This document shows positions 42,724 through 51,428 of a DNA stretch of 64,000 nt, piece after piece. The notes under the pieces were generated by a model, which saw only the letters and a program-made list of their open reading frames with translations, did no database searches and was not told the DNA's origin. Each line of letters starts with the position of its first letter. The first letter of the stretch is position 1. The position numbers were made by a program, and so were the translations under genes. The stretch is from an uncultured Actinomycetes bacterium (GTDB taxonomy: Bacteria; Actinomycetota; CADDZG01; WHSQ01). The stretch lies in the NCBI GenBank assembly GCA_937863385.1, contig CALMBW010000020.1, positions 372,001-436,000 on the forward strand, in the 5' to 3' direction.

Positions 42724-44862
42724 ATGAGAAAGACCATCACCGCCCTTCTCGCGTGCGCGTTGCTATCCACGCTTGCGCCGCTATCTCAGGCCGCGCCCGC
42801 CCCCCGGGCTCGGCAAGATCGGTTGACGTATGACGGATACCTCACCGATCACCTGAAAGTTCCGGCCGTCAAGCAAGCTGAGCGATTCTTGTTGCAACAA
42901 CAGAAACTTGGACGCCGGCCGGCCGCCAACCCCACGGCGGACTATGGAAAGCCGGGTTGCGAGCCCGAAACGACATACGAAGTTGGGGATGAACGCCAGT
43001 TCTGGGTCAGTCAGGCAACCGCCGGAAACATCCAGATCGATGCGACACTCGCGTCAAAGAGCAAGAACGGATACCTGTGGGTGCAAAGCGAGTTCTACCT
43101 GCCCGTCGAAGGCGAAGCACCCGAGGGCGGTTTCGTAACCCAAGGCGAGGCGAACCTCGCGCTGGAGAAGTGGGACAAGATCTACAAGATCAATCGCAAG
43201 TACTTCGGACCGGAGCCGAACCCCGATCAACCCGCCGCCAACCTGGCTCCCGGCCTGCCGAAAGATTGGCGCGACGCGGACTGCGATCCGCGTGTCAGCA
43301 TCCTCAACTTCCCGATCGACACGCCCGCTAACCCATCGATCAGCTATATCGCCGGGTACTACTCTTCCGAGCACGAGTATCCCAACGGTGATGGCGAACA
43401 CCAGTCTCCCTATTCGAACGAGATGGAGATGTTCTTCATGAACTCGGCGATGTTGGATGTAGGAGACGACACCTACGCGGGCGTGCTCGCGCACGAGTTC
43501 TATCACATGATCCAATTCAGCAACGATTACAACGAAGAAACCTGGGTCAACGAAGGTATGGCGGACATCGCCGCGGTCGTCAATGGATTCGGTGACATCG
43601 TGCAAGGCCATGTTGACGCCTACGAAGACTCCCCGGACCAGCATCTGATCGACTGGGGCAGTTCGGTAGAGGACTACGGACAGGCGTTCCTCTTCTTCGA
43701 CTACCTCTTCAATCACTACGGCGAGCCCGACGACACCAAGACCGAAGATTTCGAGTCGTACCTGGCTATGGCTCAACTACTGACAAAGACGACGGACGAT
43801 GGTTTGAAGGGCATCACTAAGGTTCTGAAAGCTCGCCCCAAGTCCGTCCTGCGCAAGCTGCCTCCCTACTTCCGTAAGGGAAACTCCGCCAAGGTGTTCC
43901 GGGACTACCTCGTAGCCAACGCCATCGATGATCCCGATGCCGCGAGCGGTCAGTTCGGTTACGCGAACCGCGACGTCGCGGTCGTCTCGGCCGGAAGCGA
44001 TCCGCAATCTGCAGAAGACGCCACCGCCTACCCGTATGGAGGTGAGTTCTACGAGTTCGGCGGTGATCAAGAGGGTGTAATCGACATGACCGTTGAGGAT
44101 CCCATCGCGGTTATCCCAGCCAAGGAGGGCCAGCCTGCACCCGAGGGTGGCTACTTCGCCTGGTCCAGCCGGGGAGACGAGCTCGTCACTTGGATACAGC
44201 GTGGCGCCGATCTAACCAGCGCCACCGCCCCGACGGTGAACTTCAAGTACTGGTACCTCATCGAAGAGGACTGGGACTACGCATACGTGCGGGTCTCGGA
44301 GGATCAGGGCAACACCTGGCAGTTCTTGACCACGACCGACTGCGGCGGCAGAGCGACCGATCCGAACGGGAACAACAGAGCCGTAGTCGAGTCCGGAGGG
44401 ATCACGGGTGATTCAGGGGGGTGGCAGGAATGCACGCTCGACCTCACCCAGTTCGCCGGGAAGAAGATCTTGCTTCGTTGGGAGTACGACACGGATCAGG
44501 CAGTGACGGAACCCGGCTACGTGATCGACGACGTACAGCTCACCGACGGGGAAACGCCCATATGGAAGATGACGAACTTCGAGCGCAAGAAGCCGGCCAA
44601 GAAGTTCAAGTTCGGGGGTGATGGACTGATCAAGTGGCGCAGGATCCGTCCGCTTGCCAAGAACAAGCCACTCGTTCAGCTGGTCAAGGTTGGTGACAAG
44701 GGCGTGAAGCGCATCGTCTATAGGCGCAGGGCGTTCACCAAGGGCGAGGGGCTCGTTCTCGATCGCCCAGCCACCGTCAGCGGCAACCGAACGCTGCTAT
44801 TCATCACCTCGACCACCCCGATCGCAACCACACCATTCGGCTACCGGTATCAGGTCAACTGA
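42724..44862 (+). CDS. secreted M6/immune-inhibitor-A-like metalloprotease
   Basis: 712 aa. A Sec signal peptide (MRKTITALLACALLSTLAPLSQA) is followed by a zinc metalloprotease domain with HEFYH near 256-260 and a downstream Glu in WVNEGMADI near 273-281, the gluzincin-like pattern. From about 440 a jelly-roll/MAM-like domain follows (FKYWYLIEEDWDYAYVRVS, GGWQECTLDLTQFAG, YVIDDVQL), as in peptidase M6 (immune inhibitor A). Acts outside the cell; substrates unknown. ATG follows GGGAGGAG. A hairpin lies after the stop. Confidence 0.83.
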   Translation: MRKTITALLACALLSTLAPLSQAAPAPRARQDRLTYDGYLTDHLKVPAVKQAERFLLQQQKLGRRPAANPTADYGKPGCEPETTYEVGDERQFWVSQATAGNIQIDATLASKSKNGYLWVQSEFYLPVEGEAPEGGFVTQGEANLALEKWDKIYKINRKYFGPEPNPDQPAANLAPGLPKDWRDADCDPRVSILNFPIDTPANPSISYIAGYYSSEHEYPNGDGEHQSPYSNEMEMFFMNSAMLDVGDDTYAGVLAHEFYHMIQFSNDYNEETWVNEGMADIAAVVNGFGDIVQGHVDAYEDSPDQHLIDWGSSVEDYGQAFLFFDYLFNHYGEPDDTKTEDFESYLAMAQLLTKTTDDGLKGITKVLKARPKSVLRKLPPYFRKGNSAKVFRDYLVANAIDDPDAASGQFGYANRDVAVVSAGSDPQSAEDATAYPYGGEFYEFGGDQEGVIDMTVEDPIAVIPAKEGQPAPEGGYFAWSSRGDELVTWIQRGADLTSATAPTVNFKYWYLIEEDWDYAYVRVSEDQGNTWQFLTTTDCGGRATDPNGNNRAVVESGGITGDSGGWQECTLDLTQFAGKKILLRWEYDTDQAVTEPGYVIDDVQLTDGETPIWKMTNFERKKPAKKFKFGGDGLIKWRRIRPLAKNKPLVQLVKVGDKGVKRIVYRRRAFTKGEGLVLDRPATVSGNRTLLFITSTTPIATTPFGYRYQVN

Positions 44863-44871
44863 CTCGATCGC

Positions 44872-44901
44872 ACCGGGGGGCCCGCCATCGGGCCCCCCGG
44901 T
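44872..44901 (+). terminator. strong GC hairpin after the M6-like protease gene
   Basis: ACCGGGGGGCCCG and CGGGCCCCCCGGT form a perfect 13-bp stem around CCAT. There is no T-tract, so it may stabilise the mRNA 3' end or work with Rho. Confidence 0.6.
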
Positions 44902-44960
44902 AGCGGGATCTTAGGCGGATGGGTCGCATCTGGCGGCCTGATGGCGTAGATATTCAGGTG

Positions 44961-45500
44961 ATGGATACGTTACGAGGAAGCCTGCTCATCTCGAACGGAA
45001 GTCTGTTCGATCCCAACTTCCGTCACACCGTAGTGCTGGTGGTCGAACACGGCGAAGACGGTGCGCTCGGACTCGTGCTCAATCGCCCGGCCCCCGCAAC
45101 CATCTCCGAAAGCGTCCCTCAGCTTTCCGACCTAGTTGACGCTCACGACAACATCTACATCGGCGGTCCGGTTCAGCCTGAGGCCGCTGTGATACTTGCC
45201 GAGTTCGATCCCACAGCGGTTCCCGACGAACGGCTTCTGGCCAACATCTCGCTCGTGGGCGAGGTAGACCTCGAGGACACGACAAGCATCACTCGCGCTC
45301 GCGTCTTCGGCGGGTATTCGGGATGGGGCCCAGGTCAACTAGAGAGTGAGCTTGAGCGCAACGACTGGTTCGTCGAACCGGCCCGGGCAGACGATGTCTT
45401 CACCGATGACCCGGCCCATCTCTGGCATCAGGTTCTCGAACGCAAGGGGGGCCGGTTCGCGATGCTGGCCCGCATGCCCTTCGATCCCTCACAGAACTAG
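44961..45500 (+). CDS. yqgE: UPF0301/YqgE (AlgH) family protein
   Basis: 179 aa from ATG 44961. LRGSLLISNGSLFDPNFRHTVVLVVEH, GALGLVLNRP, YIGGPVQPEAAVIL and RVFGGYSGWGPGQLESEL are hallmark segments of the family, whose function is unknown. An upstream in-frame GTG/ATG region (44919) adds 14 unlike residues and is not used. Confidence 0.92.
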   Translation: MDTLRGSLLISNGSLFDPNFRHTVVLVVEHGEDGALGLVLNRPAPATISESVPQLSDLVDAHDNIYIGGPVQPEAAVILAEFDPTAVPDERLLANISLVGEVDLEDTTSITRARVFGGYSGWGPGQLESELERNDWFVEPARADDVFTDDPAHLWHQVLERKGGRFAMLARMPFDPSQN

Positions 45501-45533
45501 CCTCAAAGCAACGCCATTACGGCGACAACCAAG

Positions 45534-46259
45534 CTAGGGCTTATGTGCAACGAGCATGAACTCTGGATGGTCCAGTCCAGGTCGACGCCGCGCGAAGTCG
45601 CCTGGCGTCACGCTGTAGATCGCATCCGGTACGAGTCCGCAGCCGATCGCCAGCAGTCTCAGTTCGCGGGGCGTGAACACTCCCGTCCAGAGATCTACCT
45701 GATGGTCCCCGCCCTGCTCGTCCTTGATCGTCGTTAGCTCGTGCACTACCCCAGCGTCTACATCAAACGTGGCCTCGGGCCTCTGATTCGCAGCCTCGAA
45801 CAGCGCACTGAACGCCGTGAGCACCACCTTGCCCGAGCTTCTCGCCGCCTCCGTCATCCGACGAAGTACCAGAGCGTCGTCCTTGCCCATCAAACCGAAC
45901 CCGCCCTGGCAGATCGAGATGACTGCATCGAACTCGTCTTCGAACGGCATCTGCCGCGCGTCGACCTCGAAGAACGCCGCCCCCACACCCGCAGCGCGCG
46001 CACCGGCTGCCGCTATCTCAAGGAACCGACGTGACACGTCAACACCGGTGACTGCGAGCCCTGCCTTAGCAAGGGCAACGCTGTGCCGGCCGGGCCCACA
46101 ACCAACGTCCAGCACGCGCGCACCGGCAGGAAGATCCAGCAGCTCGAGGAGGAACCGAACCTCTTGTTCGGTTCCTTTGGTGAAGCTGTAGCGGAGATAG
46201 GCGTCGCCCAAGGTATCGCCGACATCTTTGAAGAAGGGGTCGCCCGGATGGTCCTTCAC
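45534..46259 (-). CDS. SAM-dependent methyltransferase
   Basis: 241-aa class I methyltransferase: motif I VLDVGCGPGRHSVALA, motif II GVDVSRRFLEIA, then EVDARQMPFEDEFDAVISICQGGFG. It resembles the Methyltransf_25/11 small-molecule group. GTG at 46259 overlaps the pcnA stop (GTGA), so the two are cotranslated. The long frame upstream to 46358 is pcnA in another phase. Substrate unknown. Confidence 0.85.
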   Translation of the reverse strand: MKDHPGDPFFKDVGDTLGDAYLRYSFTKGTEQEVRFLLELLDLPAGARVLDVGCGPGRHSVALAKAGLAVTGVDVSRRFLEIAAAGARAAGVGAAFFEVDARQMPFEDEFDAVISICQGGFGLMGKDDALVLRRMTEAARSSGKVVLTAFSALFEAANQRPEATFDVDAGVVHELTTIKDEQGGDHQVDLWTGVFTPRELRLLAIGCGLVPDAIYSVTPGDFARRRPGLDHPEFMLVAHKP

Positions 46260-47632
46260 CGCAGACCGTTGTCTTCCGCCCACGACTCCAGACGAGATAA
46301 AGCCTCCTCGCGACCGATCTCGCCCTCCTCCAGCCGGATCTCGAGCAGGTACTCCCACGCCCGGCCGACCTCGGGACCCGGCGGGATACCCAGATGCTCC
46401 ATGATCTCGTTCCCGTTCAGCTCGGGCCTGATGCGATCGAGTTCCTCCTTCTCACGAAGGACAGCGATCCGATGTTCCAAGTCGTCCATCCGCGCTGCAA
46501 GTTCGGCGGCCTTCGTCTTGTTTCTCGTCGTGCAATCGGCGCGCACGAGAGTGATGAGATCGTCTAGGTACTTACCTGCCTCGCGCACATATCTCCGAAC
46601 GGCCGAGTCACCCCAGAGCTGCACCTCGTTAGCCCGGCCGTGCATCGCAACCAGGTGGGTGACCTCGTCAACGACCTCGTTGCTGAATCGCAACTCCTTT
46701 AATCGCTTGCCCGTCATCCGAGCACCACGCGCCTCGTGGTGATGGAACGTCACACCTTTGTCTGCTTCGATCCTCCGGGTGGAGGGTTTGCCGATGTCAT
46801 GCAACAGTGCCGCGAGTCGCAGAACCAGTACGGGCGGGGTCCGTTCCAGCACCACCAGAGTGTGTTTGAAAACGTCCTTGTGCCGGTGCTGGGGGTCTTG
46901 TTCCAGCTTCAGAGCGGTCATCTCGGGCAGCACCAGGTCCAAGAGACCACTCTCATCCGCCCTGCTCAGAGAACGCGCAGGTGCGGCGCCAACCAGCAGC
47001 TTCGACAACTCGTCCCGGATTCGCTCCGCGGAGATGTGTTGGATCTGATCGCGCAGCTCGATGATCGCGTTGAATGTTGTCTCTTCGATCTCGAACTCGA
47101 GCTGACTCATGAATCGGAAAGCGCGCAACATCCTCAGCGGATCGTCACTGAAGGAATCTAGAGGGTCCTGCGGAGTGCGAAGGATCTTTCGCTTCAGATC
47201 CTCAACACCGCCGAACGGATCAACAGAGGTCTTATCGGGGAGCTTGATCGCCATGGCGTTAACCGTGAAGTCCCGGCGCATCAGGTCCGTGCGGATATCG
47301 GGAGCGAAGGTGACCTCTGGATGCCTCGAGGCCGGCTGGTAGCGCTCGGTCCGAAACGTTGTTATCTCCAGCATCGTGTTCGAAACCATCGCTCCAACGG
47401 TTCCGAAGCGAGCCCCCTGCAGCCACAGCTTGCTCGCTGAGTCCTTCAGGAGAGCTTGGACCTGTTCGGGGGTGGCGTCGGTAGCCAGGTCGACATCCAT
47501 GGACGCAGGCCTGCTCAGCAGAGCATCCCGGACCGGCCCCCCCACTAGGTACAGCTCGTGACCGGCATCGGCGAACCGAAGCGCCAGCTCCATCACGGGC
47601 GCGCCCTCGGCGAGCAGTAGGGATAAAGACAT
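46256..47632 (-). CDS. pcnA: CCA tRNA nucleotidyltransferase/poly(A) polymerase family with HD domain
   Basis: 458 aa. The nucleotidyltransferase head has LVGGPVRDALL near 30-40 and MDVDLATDA (the catalytic Asp pair), then RRDFTVNAMA and the EDPLRMLRAFRF-type segment (DDPLRMLRAFRF). An HD domain follows (LLHDIGKPSTRR near 280, with a later HxxxH-like HHHEARGA). The position at the outer end of the murJ-rpmH block matches mycobacterial Rv3907c. It matures tRNA 3' ends. Confidence 0.94.
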   Translation of the reverse strand: MSLSLLLAEGAPVMELALRFADAGHELYLVGGPVRDALLSRPASMDVDLATDATPEQVQALLKDSASKLWLQGARFGTVGAMVSNTMLEITTFRTERYQPASRHPEVTFAPDIRTDLMRRDFTVNAMAIKLPDKTSVDPFGGVEDLKRKILRTPQDPLDSFSDDPLRMLRAFRFMSQLEFEIEETTFNAIIELRDQIQHISAERIRDELSKLLVGAAPARSLSRADESGLLDLVLPEMTALKLEQDPQHRHKDVFKHTLVVLERTPPVLVLRLAALLHDIGKPSTRRIEADKGVTFHHHEARGARMTGKRLKELRFSNEVVDEVTHLVAMHGRANEVQLWGDSAVRRYVREAGKYLDDLITLVRADCTTRNKTKAAELAARMDDLEHRIAVLREKEELDRIRPELNGNEIMEHLGIPPGPEVGRAWEYLLEIRLEEGEIGREEALSRLESWAEDNGLR

Positions 47633-47665
47633 CGCGCCGCCACCATAGCGGCTGCGCTAGCCGTA

Positions 47666-48757
47666 TCAGGCTATGGGCTGAAGACCCTCCGCACGCAACG
47701 ACATCTGGAAGTCGTGCGCGTTGGTAGCCGCACGCATCGCGTCCTCGAGAGAGACCAATCCGGCTCGATAGAGCGCCAGGAGGCTCTGATCGAATGTCTG
47801 CATCCCGTAGAAGGACGACTCGGCAACGATGTCCCTGATCATGTGTGTCTGTTCCGCATTCAAGATCAGATCGTGGATCCGCCCGTTCATGACCAGTACC
47901 TCAACAGCAGGGACGCGGCCCGCACCATCTTTGCGGGGTAGCAACCGCTGGGACACGATCCCCTTCAGGGCAGCTCCCAACGAGACACGGATCTGTTTCT
48001 GTTGGTGGGGCTCGTAGAAATCGATGACTCGGTTGACCGTCTCCGATACATCTGTGGTGTGGAGCGTCGAGATAACAAGGTGGCCCGTCTCGGCAGCCTG
48101 GAGGGCGGCGGTTACAGTCTCCTTGTCACGGATCTCTCCGACGAAGATGACATCGGGATCTTGGCGCATGGCGGCACGAAGTGCTGCGGCGAAGTCCTTC
48201 GTATCGATCCCGATCTCGCGCTGATTGATGATCGCCATCTTGTCGGTGTGCATGATCTCGATCGGATCTTCGATCGTCAGGATGTGGCAAGCCCGGGTCG
48301 CGTTGATCTGATTGAGCAGCGCTCCGGTGGTCGTCGTCTTGCCGGAAGACGTCGGTCCAGTGACGAGGATCAGACCTCGATGTTCTGTCGCGAGAGACTC
48401 CACAACTGGCGGCAAACCTAAAGACGAGATCGACGGGCTCCCTGCAAGCACTTGACGGCAAGCGACCCCGATCGAACCCCTTTGACGGAAAACGTTGATG
48501 CGGAAGCGACCCATCCCAGACGCCGAGTGCGCAAAGTCGACCTCTCCGGTCTTCTTGAAGTGAGCGGCCGTTTCCTCATCCATCAGATCCATGGCAGCTC
48601 GCTCGCAGTCGGCAGGAGTCAAGGGAGGAAAATCCGTCTTCTCGAGCTCACCGTTCACGCGTACGCAGGGTGGGCCTCCGGCCTTGATGTGCAGGTCCGA
48701 GCCGCGCCGATCCACCAAGTGGCGCAGGTAGTCCTGGACGTTCGGCATATCAGTCAC
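47666..48757 (-). CDS. pilT: PilT-type twitching motility ATPase
   Basis: 363-aa type IV pilus retraction ATPase. GTG 48757 or ATG 48748 start. Walker A GPTSSGKTTTTGAL near 128-141, the Asp box TIEDPIEIMH, Walker B-like PDVIFVGEIRD and the His box TGHLVISTLHTTD are all intact; the N-terminal PAS-like domain (SDLHIKAGGPPCVRVNGEL) is present. No pilB, pilC or pilin is adjacent, unlike a normal pilus locus; the only nearby hint is a TadE-like protein at 53050. Confidence 0.93.
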   Translation of the reverse strand: MTDMPNVQDYLRHLVDRRGSDLHIKAGGPPCVRVNGELEKTDFPPLTPADCERAAMDLMDEETAAHFKKTGEVDFAHSASGMGRFRINVFRQRGSIGVACRQVLAGSPSISSLGLPPVVESLATEHRGLILVTGPTSSGKTTTTGALLNQINATRACHILTIEDPIEIMHTDKMAIINQREIGIDTKDFAAALRAAMRQDPDVIFVGEIRDKETVTAALQAAETGHLVISTLHTTDVSETVNRVIDFYEPHQQKQIRVSLGAALKGIVSQRLLPRKDGAGRVPAVEVLVMNGRIHDLILNAEQTHMIRDIVAESSFYGMQTFDQSLLALYRAGLVSLEDAMRAATNAHDFQMSLRAEGLQPIA

Positions 48758-48848
48758 CCTCCGTAGTTGCTAGAACACCACATGTAGCTCGCTCCCTAGG
48801 GGTAATCGGCACGACGAGGGGCTGGATTGAGGATGTACGAGGTGGGGT

Positions 48849-48872
48849 GTTTTCACCCCCCTTGCCCGGGTA
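48849..48872 (+). promoter_or_regulatory. SigB/SigF-type stress promoter
   Basis: GTTT (48849-48852) and GGGTA (48868-48872) are 15 nt apart, matching the GTTT-N15-GGGTA consensus of general-stress sigma factors. It lies 50 bp upstream of a KGG-type stress protein. The GTTT overlaps the loop of a 6-bp hairpin (GGGGTG/CACCCC, 48844-48859). Confidence 0.55.
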
Positions 48873-48921
48873 CATAACTAGACAAGCGGATGCAGAGCAA
48901 CCGGGAGGAGGGCACACACCG

Positions 48922-49137
48922 GTGGAAGAAACCAACATGCAACAGCAGACCCAGCCCCGCAAGATGACGCGTGCGGAAGCCGGGCGCAAAGGCGGCCAGA
49001 CCACCAAGCAGCGCTACGGCGAAGAACATTTCGGCCGCATCGGCAAGATCGGCGGCAAGAAGGGCGGCGAGACCACCAAGCAGCGCTACGGCTCGGAGTT
49101 CTATCAAAAGATCGGACGGTTGGGCGGCTCCAAGTAA
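48922..49137 (+). CDS. KGG-repeat general stress protein (YciG-like)
   Basis: 71-aa hydrophilic basic protein with the KGG repeat: GRKGGQTTKQRYGEEHF and KKGGETTKQRYGSEFY, each followed by a G-R-I/L-G-x-I/L-G-G-like turn. Such proteins are induced in stress or stationary phase in many bacteria; their molecular job is unclear. GTG 48922 lies 9 nt after GGAGGAGGG; ATG 48937 is farther. A SigB/SigF-like promoter precedes it. Confidence 0.82.
   Translation: MEETNMQQQTQPRKMTRAEAGRKGGQTTKQRYGEEHFGRIGKIGGKKGGETTKQRYGSEFYQKIGRLGGSK
48999..49092 (+). repeat. internal 22-bp direct repeat in the KGG gene
   Basis: An identical 22-bp unit starting GACCACCAAGCAGCGC occurs at 48999-49020 and 49071-49092, 72 bp apart (24 codons), encoding TTKQRYG twice. 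It marks recent duplication or strong selection within the KGG module. Confidence 0.85.
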
Positions 49138-49232
49138 TCCCGCCCCTCGCTCCCCCTTCCGGGAGCAGCCATATCTAAGTAGGCCACCAGCCCTCGCGTG
49201 AGCGCGGGGGTTGTGCCCCTATCCTGGGGACG

Positions 49233-51428
49233 ATGCCTCCCAAAGCTTCACGCCGTCTCGGGGCCCGGCGCGCCCTCTTCATCGCGGTCGGTGTGCTTGC
49301 CGCGGCCCTCCATGGATCCAGTTTGGCTCAAACGCCGACCCCCACCCCCGGCCCCACCGCGACCACAGAACCCCCGTCGGTCTCCCTGGATCTGTTGTCT
49401 CAGCCGGTGTGGCATGGGCCCGGCGACTCTCTGCGTCTGAAGCTCCGTGTGAACAATGGTGGAGTCACTCCACTGCAGGGATTTCAGATCGTGGTTGGCG
49501 TCTGCGAACGAGCTACCACGAGGTCAGGGCTGCGCACTGCCTTCGAACAGAACTCTTGCATCGTCACGAGTTCGTTGCCTTTCTCCTTCGAAGACGTAGT
49601 GGACCCGAGCGCCACCCATGTGGTCACCGTCAACGAGCAGGTCACGTCCTTTCCGACCCTAGCTTCGGGGCTCGACGGCGTTTACCCGATGACGGTGGCG
49701 TTGATGGACGCTGCTGGTACTCGGATCGAATCATCCTTGATGTCGGCCGTCGTTTACTACACAGAGCAGCCCGAAACGCCTCTCAACTTGGCGCTCCTGC
49801 TACCCATCAATGTCTCTCCACAACGTCTGCCCGACGGCACCTTCCTCGAAGAAGATGGGACAGGTATCGGTGCCGCGCTCGCTGAAGACGGTTGGCTAGC
49901 GGGACTCCTCGCAGCGGTCTCGGAAGCAACCGCTCCGGTCCCCGAACCAGAACCTCGCCCTCGGCGGGACAGGAAAGAGCAGCGGCGGCCGCCTCCGCCG
50001 CCACCTCTGCACGTTTCGATCGCTCCCACTCCTCGGACGCTCGAAGAGATGGCCGATATGGCCGATGGGTTCGTAGCAGGCTCGACAGAGGTCCCTCCGG
50101 GCGAAACCGCAGCTACCGCCGCCGCAAGATGGATCGGCGATCTCAGGTCCCTGCTCGGTCGTTCGAACGTCCAAACCGTGTTGACGCCATACGCGTTCTC
50201 CGATCTGCCTACCCAGCTTGAACACTTGCCTTTCGAGATGACTGCCGAACAACTCGCTGCCGGAAGGCGGGTCCTCGAATCCGTTCTGGAAGTGCCTGCA
50301 GAGCAGACCTGGCTGTTCCCACCTGCAGGCAGGCTCGACGTGGCCAGCCTGCAACAGATGCAGGTGCTGGGAGCAGGCAACGTGTTCGTGTCACCCGACT
50401 CAACAGTGCCGGCAGCAGATGCAGGGCTCGGTGGATGTCCCGAACCTGCCTACTCGGCCGCCTGTGCCGTTGAGTTGCGCACCGGACAAGGAGGGACATC
50501 CGACGCCCTGGTCGCGGATCGCACCATCTCGCAGATCCTTTCCCGGCTCCCGCTGCGGACCTCGGATCGCTTGACCTTGCAGGAGTTCTTCGCCGAAACA
50601 GCTCTGATCCGTGAGGAACTGCCCGGCATCTCGGGTCGCGTCATACAGGCAACGCTGCCGTCCCTCTGGCATCCATCAGCCCGGCTCGCCAAGACCCTTG
50701 TCAACGGGATCCGCTCGGCACCCTGGTTGCGTTCCGTGACCGCGTCCGAGGCCGTCGACATCAGTGTCCAGAAAGCGCCCAGAGACATAGTCGAAACAGC
50801 CGACCGGGTCGCGCACGCGCCCGACGCATTCTTCTTCAGTCAAGCGAGAGCCGCGAGCGAACTCGTCAACAGCTACGCGGGAATCGTCCCTACTGGCAAC
50901 CAACGGATCGTGAGGATGAAGCGCAACATCCTGGTCGCTCTGAGCAGAACCTTGTGGAGAAAACCCGAAGCAGCGGACGAGTACCTAACGAGCGCTCAAG
51001 AAGAGGCCAAGGACGAGATGAGCAAGTTAGAGATACAAGGGCCACCGGGGGTGACATTCACCTCCCGGGAAGGAAGCCTGCAGTTCCGTGTCACCAACGA
51101 GGCGGATTACCCAGTGAAACTCAACCTTCAGGTCACGTCGGCGAACCTGACGATCGACGAAGAGGAACTGCCGGACACCTTCGCTCCGGGGGCCGAGGTG
51201 ATCACTGTTGAGGCGACCGCCCGGACGAGTGGGTCGTTCCCTATCAGCGTGGTGCTAACGACCCCCGACGGTCTGCTGGTCGACGAGACGATCATCACGA
51301 TCCGCTCTACTAGCTTCAATCGCGTTGCACTGACCATCACGATCGGTGCATTGGTCTTCTTGGTCTTGTTCTACCTGCTACGCGGCCTCAGAAGGGCACC
51401 CGAGCGGACAGGAACTACCGAACCTTGA
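49233..51428 (+). CDS. DUF6049 family secreted/membrane protein (Rv3909-like)
   Basis: 731 aa. A signal peptide (RRALFIAVGVLAAALHGSSLA) precedes a Thr/Pro linker. The ectodomain of about 660 residues has an N-terminal immunoglobulin-like region, a proline-arginine-rich segment (PEPEPRPRRDRKEQRRPPPPPP) near 250 and a polysaccharide-deacetylase-like central part with ADGFVAGSTEVPPGE. One C-terminal helix (about 697-717) and a short cytosolic tail follow. It always lies just before murJ in actinobacteria. Function unknown; a role in lipid II export or envelope assembly is inference. Confidence 0.85.
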   Translation: MPPKASRRLGARRALFIAVGVLAAALHGSSLAQTPTPTPGPTATTEPPSVSLDLLSQPVWHGPGDSLRLKLRVNNGGVTPLQGFQIVVGVCERATTRSGLRTAFEQNSCIVTSSLPFSFEDVVDPSATHVVTVNEQVTSFPTLASGLDGVYPMTVALMDAAGTRIESSLMSAVVYYTEQPETPLNLALLLPINVSPQRLPDGTFLEEDGTGIGAALAEDGWLAGLLAAVSEATAPVPEPEPRPRRDRKEQRRPPPPPPLHVSIAPTPRTLEEMADMADGFVAGSTEVPPGETAATAAARWIGDLRSLLGRSNVQTVLTPYAFSDLPTQLEHLPFEMTAEQLAAGRRVLESVLEVPAEQTWLFPPAGRLDVASLQQMQVLGAGNVFVSPDSTVPAADAGLGGCPEPAYSAACAVELRTGQGGTSDALVADRTISQILSRLPLRTSDRLTLQEFFAETALIREELPGISGRVIQATLPSLWHPSARLAKTLVNGIRSAPWLRSVTASEAVDISVQKAPRDIVETADRVAHAPDAFFFSQARAASELVNSYAGIVPTGNQRIVRMKRNILVALSRTLWRKPEAADEYLTSAQEEAKDEMSKLEIQGPPGVTFTSREGSLQFRVTNEADYPVKLNLQVTSANLTIDEEELPDTFAPGAEVITVEATARTSGSFPISVVLTTPDGLLVDETIITIRSTSFNRVALTITIGALVFLVLFYLLRGLRRAPERTGTTEP

